The notes under the pieces are model-generated. The model saw only the letters and a list, made by a program, of their open reading frames with translations, was not told where the DNA came from and searched no databases. This document shows, piece by piece, positions 16,685-24,895 of a stretch of DNA of 64,000 nt. Position numbers and translations under genes: made by a program. Position 1 is the first letter of the stretch. Every line of letters begins with the position of its first letter. This stretch comes from Lentzea aerocolonigenes (lineage in GTDB: Bacteria > Actinomycetota > Actinomycetes > Mycobacteriales > Pseudonocardiaceae), in NCBI RefSeq assembly GCF_000974445.1, contig NZ_BBOJ01000023.1:62001-126000 (forward strand). Reading direction: 5' to 3'.

Positions 16685-18823
16685 TCAGGCGGGCACGACC
16701 TGCACGCGGGTGCCGTTGAGGACGGCGGTGCCCGAGAGCGGGTCGATGCGGAGGTCGTCGGTGAGGAGGTTGACGTTCACGCCGGCGTGCTCGCGCGCGA
16801 CGGTCAACCGGGTCCCCGGTTGGTCGTGGCCCCAGCCGTGCGGCATCGAGACGACGCCGGGCGCGATGTCGGCGGTGACCTCGACCAGCACCTCGATCTT
16901 GCCGACGCGCGAGGTGACCTGGGCGGACCCGCCGTCGTGCAGGCCGAGGCGGCCGGCGTCACCGGGGTTCACGAGCAGCGTGCACAACGGCTTGCCCTTC
17001 ACCAGCGCGGGCACGTTGTGCATCCAGGAGTTGTTGGTGCGCAGGTGCCTGCGGCCGACGAGCACCAGCTCGGTCTCGGGGCTGTGCAACGCGCTGAGCA
17101 CGCGCGGGAGGTCGTCCACGATCGGCTGCGGGGTGAGCTCGATCTTCCCGGACGGCGTGCGCAGGATCTCCGGCAGGCGCGAGGTGAGCGGGCCGAGGTC
17201 GATGCCGTGCGGGTGGTCGAGCAGCTGCCGCAGCGAGACCCCGTACGCGCCGGTGCGGAGTTTCAGGTCCAGCAGGCGTTCCTCGCGCGTCTCGCCCTCG
17301 GGTTCGAAGTCGGCGCCGAGCTTCTGCTGGAGCCCCTTGAGCTGGAACGCGGCGATGGCGTCGAGGTCGGCGTCGGGCCCGAGCCCGCTGAAGATCGTCG
17401 CGAGCCGGAAGAAGATGTCGGTCTCGTCGACCCTGCCTTCCTCCAACGGGATCGCCGCGCGCGAGTACTTCACGACGTTGCGCACGGAGTTGTTGAGGAA
17501 CGCGATGTCGTAGTGGTCGCGGCGGGACGGCGGCGGTGTCGGCAGGATGACGTCGGCGTGCCTGGTCGTCTCGTTGAGGTACGGGTCGACGCTGACCATG
17601 AAGTCCAACGAGGACAGTGCGTCGTTCACGCGGGCGGAGTTCGGCAGCGACAGCGCGGGGTTGCCGCCGATCGTGAACAGGGCCCTGACCTGCCCCTCGC
17701 CGGGTGTCTCGATCTCGTCGGCCATCGTGACGGCCGGGAACTCCCCCATCACCTCGGGGTGTCCCTTGACCCGGCTGTGCCAGCGCCCGATGCCGAACCC
17801 GTTGCCGCGACCGGAGCCGCGCCTGCTGTGCGCGGGCAGCGGCCACATCACGCCGCCGGGGCGGTCCAGGTTGCCGGTGAGGACGTTGAGGGTGTCCACG
17901 GCCCACGAGGCGACCGTGCCGAACTCAACCGTCGTCGTGCCGATGCGGCCGTAGACGGCGGCGCGGTCGGCGGCCGCGAGAGTGCGGGCGAGCTCGCGGA
18001 TCGTCTCCGGCTCCACACCGGTCCTGGCGCTGACGGCGTCCGGGCCGAACGGCGCGACGTGCTCGCGGATCGCCAGGTGGTCGGTGACGTGTCCGGCGAG
18101 GTCCTTGAGGTCGACCAGGTCCTGCGCGAACAGCTCGTGGATCAACGCCAGCAGCAGGAACACGTCCGTGCCCGGCCGGATCACGACGTGCTGGTCGGCC
18201 GCCTGCGCGGTGCGGCTGCGGCGCGGGTCGACGACGACGAACCGGCCACCGCGCTTCCGCAGCTCCTTGAACCGGCCCGGCGCGTCCGGGACCGTCCACA
18301 GGCTGCCGTTGGACGAGAACGGGTCGGCGCCCAGCACCAGCATGAAGTCGGTGCGGTCGATGTCGGGCACCGGGATCGAGAAGATGCTGCCGAACATGTA
18401 GCCGCACTGGACGTGCTTGGGCATCTGGTCGACGGTGCTCGCGGTGAAGACGTTGCGGCTGCCCAGCGCCTTGCGCAGCGGGCCGGCGTAGAGGCCGCCG
18501 GCGAGCGAGTGGACGACCGGGTTGCCCAGGTACATGCCGACCGCGTTCCGGTCGGGGAAGTCCTTCAGGCGCTCGTCGATGTACGCGAACGCCTCGTCCC
18601 AGGAGGCCTCGTGGAACTCGCCGTCGCGCTTGATCAGCGGAGTGCTCAGCCGGTCGGGATCGGCGTCGAGCGTGCCCAGCGAGGCGCCCTTGGGGCAGAT
18701 GAAGCCCCTGCTGAACTCGTCCTCGCGGTCGCCGCGCACCTTGGTGATGCGGTCGCCCTCGACCGTCAGCTCGAGCCCGCACGTCGCTTCGCAGAGCGGG
18801 CAGGTCGTGAATACGGTCCTCAT
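16685..18823 (-). CDS. Molybdopterin-dependent oxidoreductase with N-terminal 4Fe-4S site
   Basis: 712 aa of the DMSO-reductase/formate-dehydrogenase superfamily (COG0243-like). Cysteines C8, C11, C15 and C43 form CxxCxxxC-x27-C for a 4Fe-4S cluster. Later blocks are typical: GADPFSSNG, VVVDPRRSRTAQAADQHVVI, DTLNVLTGNLDRPGG, FTIGGNPALSLPN, HADVILPTPPPSRRD and the C-terminal molydopterin-binding cap VNPGDAGRLGLHDGG. At the place where the Mo ligand (Cys, Sec or Ser) is expected I see TASTVDQMPKH and no Cys or Sec. No twin-arginine signal is present, so it is cytoplasmic. No partner subunit is encoded nearby. Substrate unknown. Confidence 0.88.
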   Translation of the reverse strand: MRTVFTTCPLCEATCGLELTVEGDRITKVRGDREDEFSRGFICPKGASLGTLDADPDRLSTPLIKRDGEFHEASWDEAFAYIDERLKDFPDRNAVGMYLGNPVVHSLAGGLYAGPLRKALGSRNVFTASTVDQMPKHVQCGYMFGSIFSIPVPDIDRTDFMLVLGADPFSSNGSLWTVPDAPGRFKELRKRGGRFVVVDPRRSRTAQAADQHVVIRPGTDVFLLLALIHELFAQDLVDLKDLAGHVTDHLAIREHVAPFGPDAVSARTGVEPETIRELARTLAAADRAAVYGRIGTTTVEFGTVASWAVDTLNVLTGNLDRPGGVMWPLPAHSRRGSGRGNGFGIGRWHSRVKGHPEVMGEFPAVTMADEIETPGEGQVRALFTIGGNPALSLPNSARVNDALSSLDFMVSVDPYLNETTRHADVILPTPPPSRRDHYDIAFLNNSVRNVVKYSRAAIPLEEGRVDETDIFFRLATIFSGLGPDADLDAIAAFQLKGLQQKLGADFEPEGETREERLLDLKLRTGAYGVSLRQLLDHPHGIDLGPLTSRLPEILRTPSGKIELTPQPIVDDLPRVLSALHSPETELVLVGRRHLRTNNSWMHNVPALVKGKPLCTLLVNPGDAGRLGLHDGGSAQVTSRVGKIEVLVEVTADIAPGVVSMPHGWGHDQPGTRLTVAREHAGVNVNLLTDDLRIDPLSGTAVLNGTRVQVVPA

Positions 18824-18850
18824 GCGTCCCCTTATTCGGCTTGCTACTGC

Positions 18851-19510
18851 CTACTGGTCGTCTGCCATCGGGCGCAATCGCCCAGCCGAGGTCAACCCGA
18901 ACAGCTCGCTGACCGCTCTCGCGATCATGTCCGGTCGTTCGAGGGTGTGCTCGAAGCGGAACCCGATGATCGCGCGCGACCCGCGGAGCAGACCGGTCAG
19001 CATGACGGATTCGTCCTGGTCAGCGCCGTAGCAGACGATCCGGCCGAACGGCGCGAGCGCGTCCAGGGAGTCCTTCAGGGTGCCTCCTGGATCGAGTACG
19101 ACGTCGACCTGTTTGCCGTCGTTGGCCTCGATCAGGCGATCGGCGAGGCCGTCCGGATCGGAGTCCACGGCGACGTCGGCGCCGAGCCGGCACGCCCTGC
19201 GGCGGCGGGCCTGGCTGGAGCCGGTCGCGATGACCCGGCCGGCGGCGAAGCTCCGCGCGAGCTGGACCGCGATCGCGCCCGTTTCGCTCGTGGCGTCGTG
19301 CACGACGATCGACTCGTCCGGCCGGAGGTGCGCACACGTGCGGAGGAGGTGCCACGCCGTGGTGCCCGCTCTGGCCAGTGTCAGCGCTTCGTCGTCGGTG
19401 ACACCAGCGGAGACCGGGAGGTGCAGACGGCCGGCGACCACCACTACGCGCCGTCCGCCTTCCTCCACCCGTATCTCGTCCACCACCGCGGCTGTGCGCA
19501 TGGAGTCCAT
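18851..19510 (-). CDS. Shortened MDR/quinone-oxidoreductase-like protein without GroES domain
   Basis: 219 aa, whereas zinc-type or quinone-oxidoreductase MDR proteins have about 310-340. The Rossmann half is present: LARAGTTAWHLLRTCAHLRP, SIVVHDATSETGAIAVQLAR, VIATGSSQARRRRACRLGAD, VDVVLDPGGTLKDSLDALAP, GRIVCYG. The N-terminal catalytic GroES-like half is reduced to about 30 residues joining MRTAAVVDEIRVEEG directly to the LPVSAGVTDDEAL segment. This reads as an in-frame internal deletion. The 80-base upstream gap cannot hold the missing part. It may bind NADP(H) without being a normal reductase, or be a decaying gene. Confidence 0.7.
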   Translation of the reverse strand: MDSMRTAAVVDEIRVEEGGRRVVVVAGRLHLPVSAGVTDDEALTLARAGTTAWHLLRTCAHLRPDESIVVHDATSETGAIAVQLARSFAAGRVIATGSSQARRRRACRLGADVAVDSDPDGLADRLIEANDGKQVDVVLDPGGTLKDSLDALAPFGRIVCYGADQDESVMLTGLLRGSRAIIGFRFEHTLERPDMIARAVSELFGLTSAGRLRPMADDQ

Positions 19511-19592
19511 CTCACGGTTTGCGGTTCACGGGCTGTAGTGCGGCTTCCACAACAGCTAAGGATTCACCGTTTCGCGCGTACCTACCTACGGA

Positions 19593-20621
19593 GTGAGTCC
19601 AGGTGGGTACGCCCTGTCTCGAGGTCTGGCGGTCGCGTGTGCACAGGTGCAGCATGTGCCGGTGAACGCCGCATTGCGCACCACCATCACGATTCTCGCG
19701 GTTGCGGTCGCCTACTACGCGACCGCGAAGGTGGGATTGGTCCTGGCACTGGTCAACGACCAGGTCACTCCACTGTGGCTACCGACGGGAATCTCGGTCG
19801 CGGCGCTGCTGATGTCGGGCCGAAAAGTCTTGCCCGGCATCGCACTCGGTGCGTTGACCGCCAACATCGCGCTCGGCGCGGGGCCCGGTCCGACCCTGCT
19901 GATCACCATCGGCAACACCGCGGCTCCGCTGGCCGCCTGGTACCTGCTGACCCGGTTCGGTTTCCAGCCGCGGCTGGAGCGGTTGAAGGACGCGCTGCTG
20001 CTCGTCTTCGCGGGCGCGCTGGGCGCGATGCTGATCAGCGCGGTGATCGGCACGACGGCGTTGAGGCTCGGCGGCGTGATCACGTGGCACGAGGTGCCGT
20101 CGGTGGTGTCGGTGTGGTGGACCGGTGACGCGATGGGCGTGCTGGTGTTCACGCCGTTGCTGCTCACGCTTCCCCGGCACTGGCGGACCTCACCGCGCAG
20201 GCTCGTGGAGGGCGGCGTGCTGCTGATCGCCACCGCGATGCTCGCGGCGTTCGTGACGACGACCCAGTTGCGGCTGTTGTTCCTGGTGTTCCCGATGCTG
20301 ATCTGGGCGGCGCTGCGGTTCCAGCACGCGATCGCCGCCCCGTGCGCCGCGCTCATCTCCGTGGCGGCGGTGATGTCGGCCGCCAGCGGGCACTTCGCCG
20401 CGAGCGACCTGCTGACCACGATGATCGTGCTGCAGGCGTTCAACGGGTCGGTGGCGCTGACCGGGCTGATCCTGAGCGCGATCACGAGCGAGCGCAACCA
20501 GGCCCGGCAGGCCATCGAGCGCGCGTGCGAGCAGCTGGCGGCGACCGTGACGCGGTACCAGGAAGAGGGTGTGCGGAAACGGCTCGGGCGCGTGGTGCCG
20601 CCGGGTTCACCGGCTTCTTAG
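19593..20621 (+). CDS. Orphan MASE1-domain integral membrane protein
   Basis: About 320-342 aa depending on the start; GTGs at 19593, 19647, 19656 and 19662 are all in frame and the later ones are more likely. About eight helices match the MASE1 sensor module: AVAYYATAKVGLVLALV, VTPLWLPTGISVAALLMSG, PGIALGALTANIALG, VWWTGDAMGVLVFTPLLLT. MASE1 normally precedes a GGDEF, histidine-kinase or similar output domain. Here the chain ends after a short helix (ARQAIERACEQLAATVTRYQ), with no output domain. It could be a stand-alone sensor partner. The ligand is unknown. It ends in a 4-nt tail-to-tail overlap with the LAL regulator. Confidence 0.75.
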   Translation: MSPGGYALSRGLAVACAQVQHVPVNAALRTTITILAVAVAYYATAKVGLVLALVNDQVTPLWLPTGISVAALLMSGRKVLPGIALGALTANIALGAGPGPTLLITIGNTAAPLAAWYLLTRFGFQPRLERLKDALLLVFAGALGAMLISAVIGTTALRLGGVITWHEVPSVVSVWWTGDAMGVLVFTPLLLTLPRHWRTSPRRLVEGGVLLIATAMLAAFVTTTQLRLLFLVFPMLIWAALRFQHAIAAPCAALISVAAVMSAASGHFAASDLLTTMIVLQAFNGSVALTGLILSAITSERNQARQAIERACEQLAATVTRYQEEGVRKRLGRVVPPGSPAS

Positions 20622-23359
20622 CGCGGCTTGGCGTCCAGCACGCGGGCCAGCTCCAGTCTGGACGAGACGTGCAGCTTCGCGTAGATCCGCGACAGGTACA
20701 CCTCGATGGTTCGCGGGCTGTAGTGCAGCGCGGCGGCGATGTCGCGGTTGCGCATGCCCTGCTGCACGAGCCGTGCCACGTTCTCCTCGGCCTCGGTGAG
20801 CAGTCCCGGCGCTTTCGACCGCGCCCGCGGCACCTTCGCGCCCAGCGCGCGCAGCCTGTTCCCCGCCTGGCGCCGCAGCCCGTGCGCGCCGAGTCGCTGG
20901 AACGCCGTGTAGGCCTCGACCAGCACCGGCACCTCGTCGTCGGAGATCTCGCCCAGGGCGAGCTGGGCGAGGGCCTTCTCGAACTCCAGCCCGCCCAGCG
21001 CGGCTTCGGAGACGGCTTCTTTGAGCACCTCCGGGTCGCGCCGCACCACGCCGCCGATGCGCCGGATCGTGGTCCGCGACCACGGCGACACCCTCGTGGA
21101 GGACACATCGGACAGCCGGTCGAGTGCTTTCTGGGCTTCGTGCGAACGTCCGCGCTCCAGGTCGAGCTCGATCATCCGTGCGACGAGCAGGCACGAATAG
21201 GCGCTCTCCAGCCGTGCGCCGACATTGGCCGCGAGCAACGCGTACGCCTCGTCGACTTCGCCGCGCGCGATCAGGTATTCGGCCAGAGTCACCGCGTGCA
21301 GGCGTGAGACGTTCACGGACTGCGGCGCGGGCAGGGAGGCCAGCCGGGCGGCCACGTCGAGCTCGCCGCGCCAGGTCCTGATCGACAGCTCGATCGTCTG
21401 GAGAACGCCGAGTGCCTGGTCGGCCTGCGCGGCCTCGACGTCGGGCAGCCACCGGCCGATGCCGTCCAGCGCGGTGTCCCACCGGCCGCCCAGCCAGTCC
21501 AGCGCGATCCGGGACGCGGCCCGCTCCGCCCGGAACCCGTGCGCGCCGACCTGGCCGGCCAGTTCCTCCGCCCTGCGGACGCGCCAGGACGCGTCGTGCA
21601 CCAGACCGGCCAGCGCGGTGATCGAGGCGCACACCGACAGCGCCTGCAGCTCCAGCATCGGCTGGCCGTCGCTGCACGCGAGCGCCCTGTTCGCGTACTC
21701 GACGGTCCGGTCGTGCTGGAACAGCAGGGAGGTGAGCATCGCGAGGTGCTCGAAGACGATCACGCCCTCAGCCGGGGAAGTGAGCGGTAGTGCCTCAACG
21801 CGCGCTACTTCGGCCACCGCGTCTTCGTGGCGGTTGTTGTAGACGAGCAGCACGGCCCGTTGGGCTTGCAGTGACGCAGGCGCTCCACCGCGCGCAACTT
21901 CCTCGTCTGCCAGTTCGATGGCTTCTGCCGTACGTCCAACTGAGAACAACGACGACACCACGGCCGTGGCGACACGGGTGCGTTCCTGTCCCGGTTCGAG
22001 GGACTCAAGGGCGGCCAGGCCGGGGTCGATCGCGGACGCCGGACGTGAGGCGCGGGCGAGCACCCGGCACTGCAGCGCGAGCAGCTCGGCACGTTCGGGA
22101 GCGTTGCGCGGCAACAACTGCAGGGCGCGGGCACACAGGGCGGCGGCGGTTTCGGGAGCGGAGGCGCGGGCCTGCGCGGCGGCCTCGGCGAGGACGGAGA
22201 CGGCCGCGCGATCGCCCGGTGCGGCGGACTCGGCGAGGTGCCAGGCGAGTTGGAGGAGGTCCACGGGCAGGCCCTGGGTGCGATCGTCCAGCAACCGCGC
22301 GGAGATCAGCGAGTGCAGGTGACGACGCTGGGCGGGACCGACCTCGTGGTAGAGCGCCTCGCCGACCAGTGCGTGGGAGAAGCGATAGCCGCGGTCGTCG
22401 TCGTGCACCACGATGTGCGCGCGCAGCAGTTCGTCGAACGCGGCTACAACGGTCTCTTCGGGCAGTGAAGCAACACGAGCGAGGAGAGAGATCTGGTCCA
22501 GCCGGACTCTCCGGAACACCGCGACAGCGCGCGCTACGAGCCGTGTGTCGTTCTCCAGCGGTGCGACGCGTCGGAGGAGAGCCTCGCGCCGAGTCAGCCG
22601 GATCGCGTCCGGTGACACGGCGAGACGGGCACGGTTGCCGTCGAGGGTCACCAGATCGAGCTCTCTGAGCGACCGCGCGATCTCCGTGACGAAGAAGGGG
22701 TTGCCGTCGGACCGTTGCCGGACTTCGCGCGCGAGTCCTTCGTCAACGGGAGTCTGGAGGACGGCCTCGACGATGCGGGTGACGTCGGAGCCCGACAGCG
22801 GGGCCAGGTCGATGCGGACGACCTCCGCGTGCTGCTCGACGCGGTCCAGCAGGCTCTCCGCACCGGGTTCGCTGGTGTGCGAACGGCTCGTGGTGATCAG
22901 CACGAGAGGCGCGGCCGACACGCGGCGCAGCACGAGGGTGAGCAGGGCCAGGGAGTCGTCGTCGACGTGGTCGAGGTCGTCGATCAGCAACGCCGCGGGG
23001 CGCGTCGCCGTGAGTTCGGTGAGCAGCCGCACGACCCGGTCGCAGGCGCGGCCGAACCACGCCCCGGAGTCCTCGGTCACCGAGATCTCGAGCGCCGCCA
23101 ACGTCTCGGCGCGGGTCTTGTCCGGCGGGAGCGACCTGATCAACGCGACCACCGCGCCGTACGGGATGCGCTTGCCGAGCACGTCCGAAGCCGAGGCCAG
23201 CACCCCGACGTGGCGTTCCCTGAGCCGTCGCGCGATCTCCGCGAGCAGCGACGTCTTGCCGATCCCCGGCTCACCGGTCACCTGGACGACGACGAGCCCG
23301 GTCGCGGGCGCGTGGTCGGCGCAGTCGAGCACGGCGCGCAGTTCCGGTTCCCTGCCCAC
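20618..23359 (-). CDS. LAL-type LuxR regulator with AAA/NACHT-like ATPase
   Basis: 913 aa, the standard length of large ATP-binding LuxR regulators. Walker A VTGEPGIGKTSLLA is near residue 28-40. Walker B is AALLIDDLDHVDDDSLALL. A long TPR-like helical region forms the middle. The C-terminal LuxR helix-turn-helix covers the last 65 residues: LLTEAEENVARLVQQGM, RDIAAALHYSPRTIEVYLSR, IYAKLHVSSRLEL. Such proteins activate secondary-metabolite or sugar-uptake genes in response to an inducer and ATP. The GTG start at 23359 is the only in-frame choice; upstream there is a stop before another start. Its divergent neighbour, a beta-lactamase-fold hydrolase, is a candidate target. The gap 23360-23574 holds both promoters. 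Confidence 0.92.
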   Translation of the reverse strand: MGREPELRAVLDCADHAPATGLVVVQVTGEPGIGKTSLLAEIARRLRERHVGVLASASDVLGKRIPYGAVVALIRSLPPDKTRAETLAALEISVTEDSGAWFGRACDRVVRLLTELTATRPAALLIDDLDHVDDDSLALLTLVLRRVSAAPLVLITTSRSHTSEPGAESLLDRVEQHAEVVRIDLAPLSGSDVTRIVEAVLQTPVDEGLAREVRQRSDGNPFFVTEIARSLRELDLVTLDGNRARLAVSPDAIRLTRREALLRRVAPLENDTRLVARAVAVFRRVRLDQISLLARVASLPEETVVAAFDELLRAHIVVHDDDRGYRFSHALVGEALYHEVGPAQRRHLHSLISARLLDDRTQGLPVDLLQLAWHLAESAAPGDRAAVSVLAEAAAQARASAPETAAALCARALQLLPRNAPERAELLALQCRVLARASRPASAIDPGLAALESLEPGQERTRVATAVVSSLFSVGRTAEAIELADEEVARGGAPASLQAQRAVLLVYNNRHEDAVAEVARVEALPLTSPAEGVIVFEHLAMLTSLLFQHDRTVEYANRALACSDGQPMLELQALSVCASITALAGLVHDASWRVRRAEELAGQVGAHGFRAERAASRIALDWLGGRWDTALDGIGRWLPDVEAAQADQALGVLQTIELSIRTWRGELDVAARLASLPAPQSVNVSRLHAVTLAEYLIARGEVDEAYALLAANVGARLESAYSCLLVARMIELDLERGRSHEAQKALDRLSDVSSTRVSPWSRTTIRRIGGVVRRDPEVLKEAVSEAALGGLEFEKALAQLALGEISDDEVPVLVEAYTAFQRLGAHGLRRQAGNRLRALGAKVPRARSKAPGLLTEAEENVARLVQQGMRNRDIAAALHYSPRTIEVYLSRIYAKLHVSSRLELARVLDAKPR

Positions 23360-23574
23360 GAGGGCGGAGCGGGTGTCGACGATGACGGCCTCCCGGCGGA
23401 CTTTCCACTGAGTCTTCCACGCGGGTGACGCGGCGCGGCAAGGTCCGGTTTCCGTACCGGATCAGTCACTCACAGTAAGATTGTTGGTCCATGCGCGTTA
23501 GTCGCTGAGTCTTCCCTACTGATACGTGGTGGCTCTCGGTGATGCCCTGGAAGTCCACCGCCTGAGGAGGGTCG

Positions 23575-24795
23575 ATGTTGATCCAGGGAACGTGCGCCTC
23601 GCAGTTCGCGGAAGTGCGCACCGAGTTCGAACGCAACTTCGCCGAGCGGGGCGAGGTCGGCGCCTCCGTCCACGTGACCCTCGACGGCGAGCCCGTCGTC
23701 GACCTCTGGGGCGGTGTCGCCGACCCGGTCACGGGCAGGGAATGGTCCGAGGAGACCATCGTCCACGTGTGGTCGTGCACCAAGGCCGCCACGGCGTTGT
23801 GCGCGCACATCCTCGCGTCCAGGGGCGAGCTGGACCTGAACGCGCCGGTCGTCCGGTACTGGCCCGAGTACGGCGCCGAGGGCAAGGACGCGACGCTCGT
23901 CCGCCACGTGCTGTCGCACCAGGCAGGCCTGCCCGCCGTCACCTCGGCGCTGCCCGCGGGCGCCTTCTACGACTGGGAACTGGTCACCTCGACGCTCGCC
24001 GCGCAGAAACCGTTGTGGGAACCCGGCACGCGGCACGGCTACCACGGCCTGACGTTCGGCTTCCTCGTCGGCGAGATCGTCCGCCGCGTCACGGGCCTGA
24101 CGCTCGGCCAGTTCTTCGAGAAGGAGGTCTCGGGCCCGCTCGGCCTGGACTTCTGGATGGGCCTGCCGGAAGACCTCGAAACCCACGTCGCCCACACGAT
24201 CCCGGTCGACCCGACCCAGCCCGGCGTGCTGCTGCCGTCGCTGTTCGTCACCGCCCTGACGCAACCCGAGTCGCTGCCGGGCCTGATGCTGCTCAACAAC
24301 GGCGGTTACATGGCACCGGGCGAGTCCGACTCCCGCGCCGCGCACGCCGCGGAGATGGGCGCGATCGGCGGCATCTCGAACGCCCGCGGCCTGGCCGGCC
24401 TGTACCGGCCTCTGGCGCTCGGCGGCGCCTACAACGGCGTGCGGCTGGTGGACGAGTCCCAGCTCCCGCAGATGTCTTCGGTCGTGGTGGCCGGGCTGGA
24501 CGCGGTGGTGGGCGTGCCGTCGCGGTTCGCGCTCGGGTTCCAGAAGGCCACGGACAACACGTACCTGCCTGAGAACGACCGCGAAGGCCTGCTGGTCGCC
24601 GAGGAAGCGTTCGGGCACAACGGGATGGGCGGTTCGCTCGGGTTCGCCGACCCTCGGGCGCGGATGTCGTTCGGCTACGCGATGAACCGGCAGGGACCGG
24701 GGCTCGGGGTCAACTCACGCGGGCAGTCGCTGGTGGACGCGGTGTACCGGGCGTTGGGGTACCGGCAGAGCGGTGGCGGCACCTGGTTCGCCTGA
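23575..24795 (+). CDS. Serine hydrolase of the beta-lactamase/EstB family
   Basis: 406 aa with the class C beta-lactamase/esterase fold. The nucleophile motif SxxK is SCTK in VHVWSCTKAATAL, the Tyr motif is YHG in RHGYHGLTFGFL, and HNGMGGSLG fills the KTG-like position. This set is typical of EstB-type esterases and lipases rather than resistance enzymes. There is no signal peptide, so a cytoplasmic esterase is most likely. Substrate unknown. GAGGAGG precedes ATG 23575 at good distance. It is divergent from the LAL regulator. Confidence 0.9.
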   Translation: MLIQGTCASQFAEVRTEFERNFAERGEVGASVHVTLDGEPVVDLWGGVADPVTGREWSEETIVHVWSCTKAATALCAHILASRGELDLNAPVVRYWPEYGAEGKDATLVRHVLSHQAGLPAVTSALPAGAFYDWELVTSTLAAQKPLWEPGTRHGYHGLTFGFLVGEIVRRVTGLTLGQFFEKEVSGPLGLDFWMGLPEDLETHVAHTIPVDPTQPGVLLPSLFVTALTQPESLPGLMLLNNGGYMAPGESDSRAAHAAEMGAIGGISNARGLAGLYRPLALGGAYNGVRLVDESQLPQMSSVVVAGLDAVVGVPSRFALGFQKATDNTYLPENDREGLLVAEEAFGHNGMGGSLGFADPRARMSFGYAMNRQGPGLGVNSRGQSLVDAVYRALGYRQSGGGTWFA

Positions 24796-24803
24796 GAACG
24801 CGC

Positions 24804-24842
24804 TGACGCAGGGGTACCCCCGAGCTGGGAACCCCTGCGTCA
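24804..24842. terminator. Bidirectional hairpin terminator
   Basis: TGACGCAGGGGT (24804-24815) and ACCCCTGCGTCA (24831-24842) form a perfect 12-bp stem with a 15-nt loop. It lies between the convergent serine hydrolase and TAP-like hydrolase genes. Confidence 0.8.
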
Positions 24843-24895
24843 CAACGTACTCAGCAGGTCCGACAAGATCGTTCAGACGAGCGGACCCGCCACGG

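Noticed and set aside
19605-19610. GGGTAC upstream of the MASE1 gene as a SigF-type promoter
   Set aside because: No GNNT element is found 14-16 nt upstream, so the match is to half the consensus only.
16514-20128. A 1204-codon open frame on the plus strand
   Set aside because: It runs antisense to the acyl-CoA ligase, the molybdopterin oxidoreductase and the MDR-like gene. Its translation is Arg/Val/Asp/His-rich low-complexity text without domains, a typical high-GC shadow frame.
24811-24816. GGGTAC as a possible SigF-type -10 element
   Set aside because: It lies inside the stem of a convergent terminator and has no suitable -35 element at the required distance.
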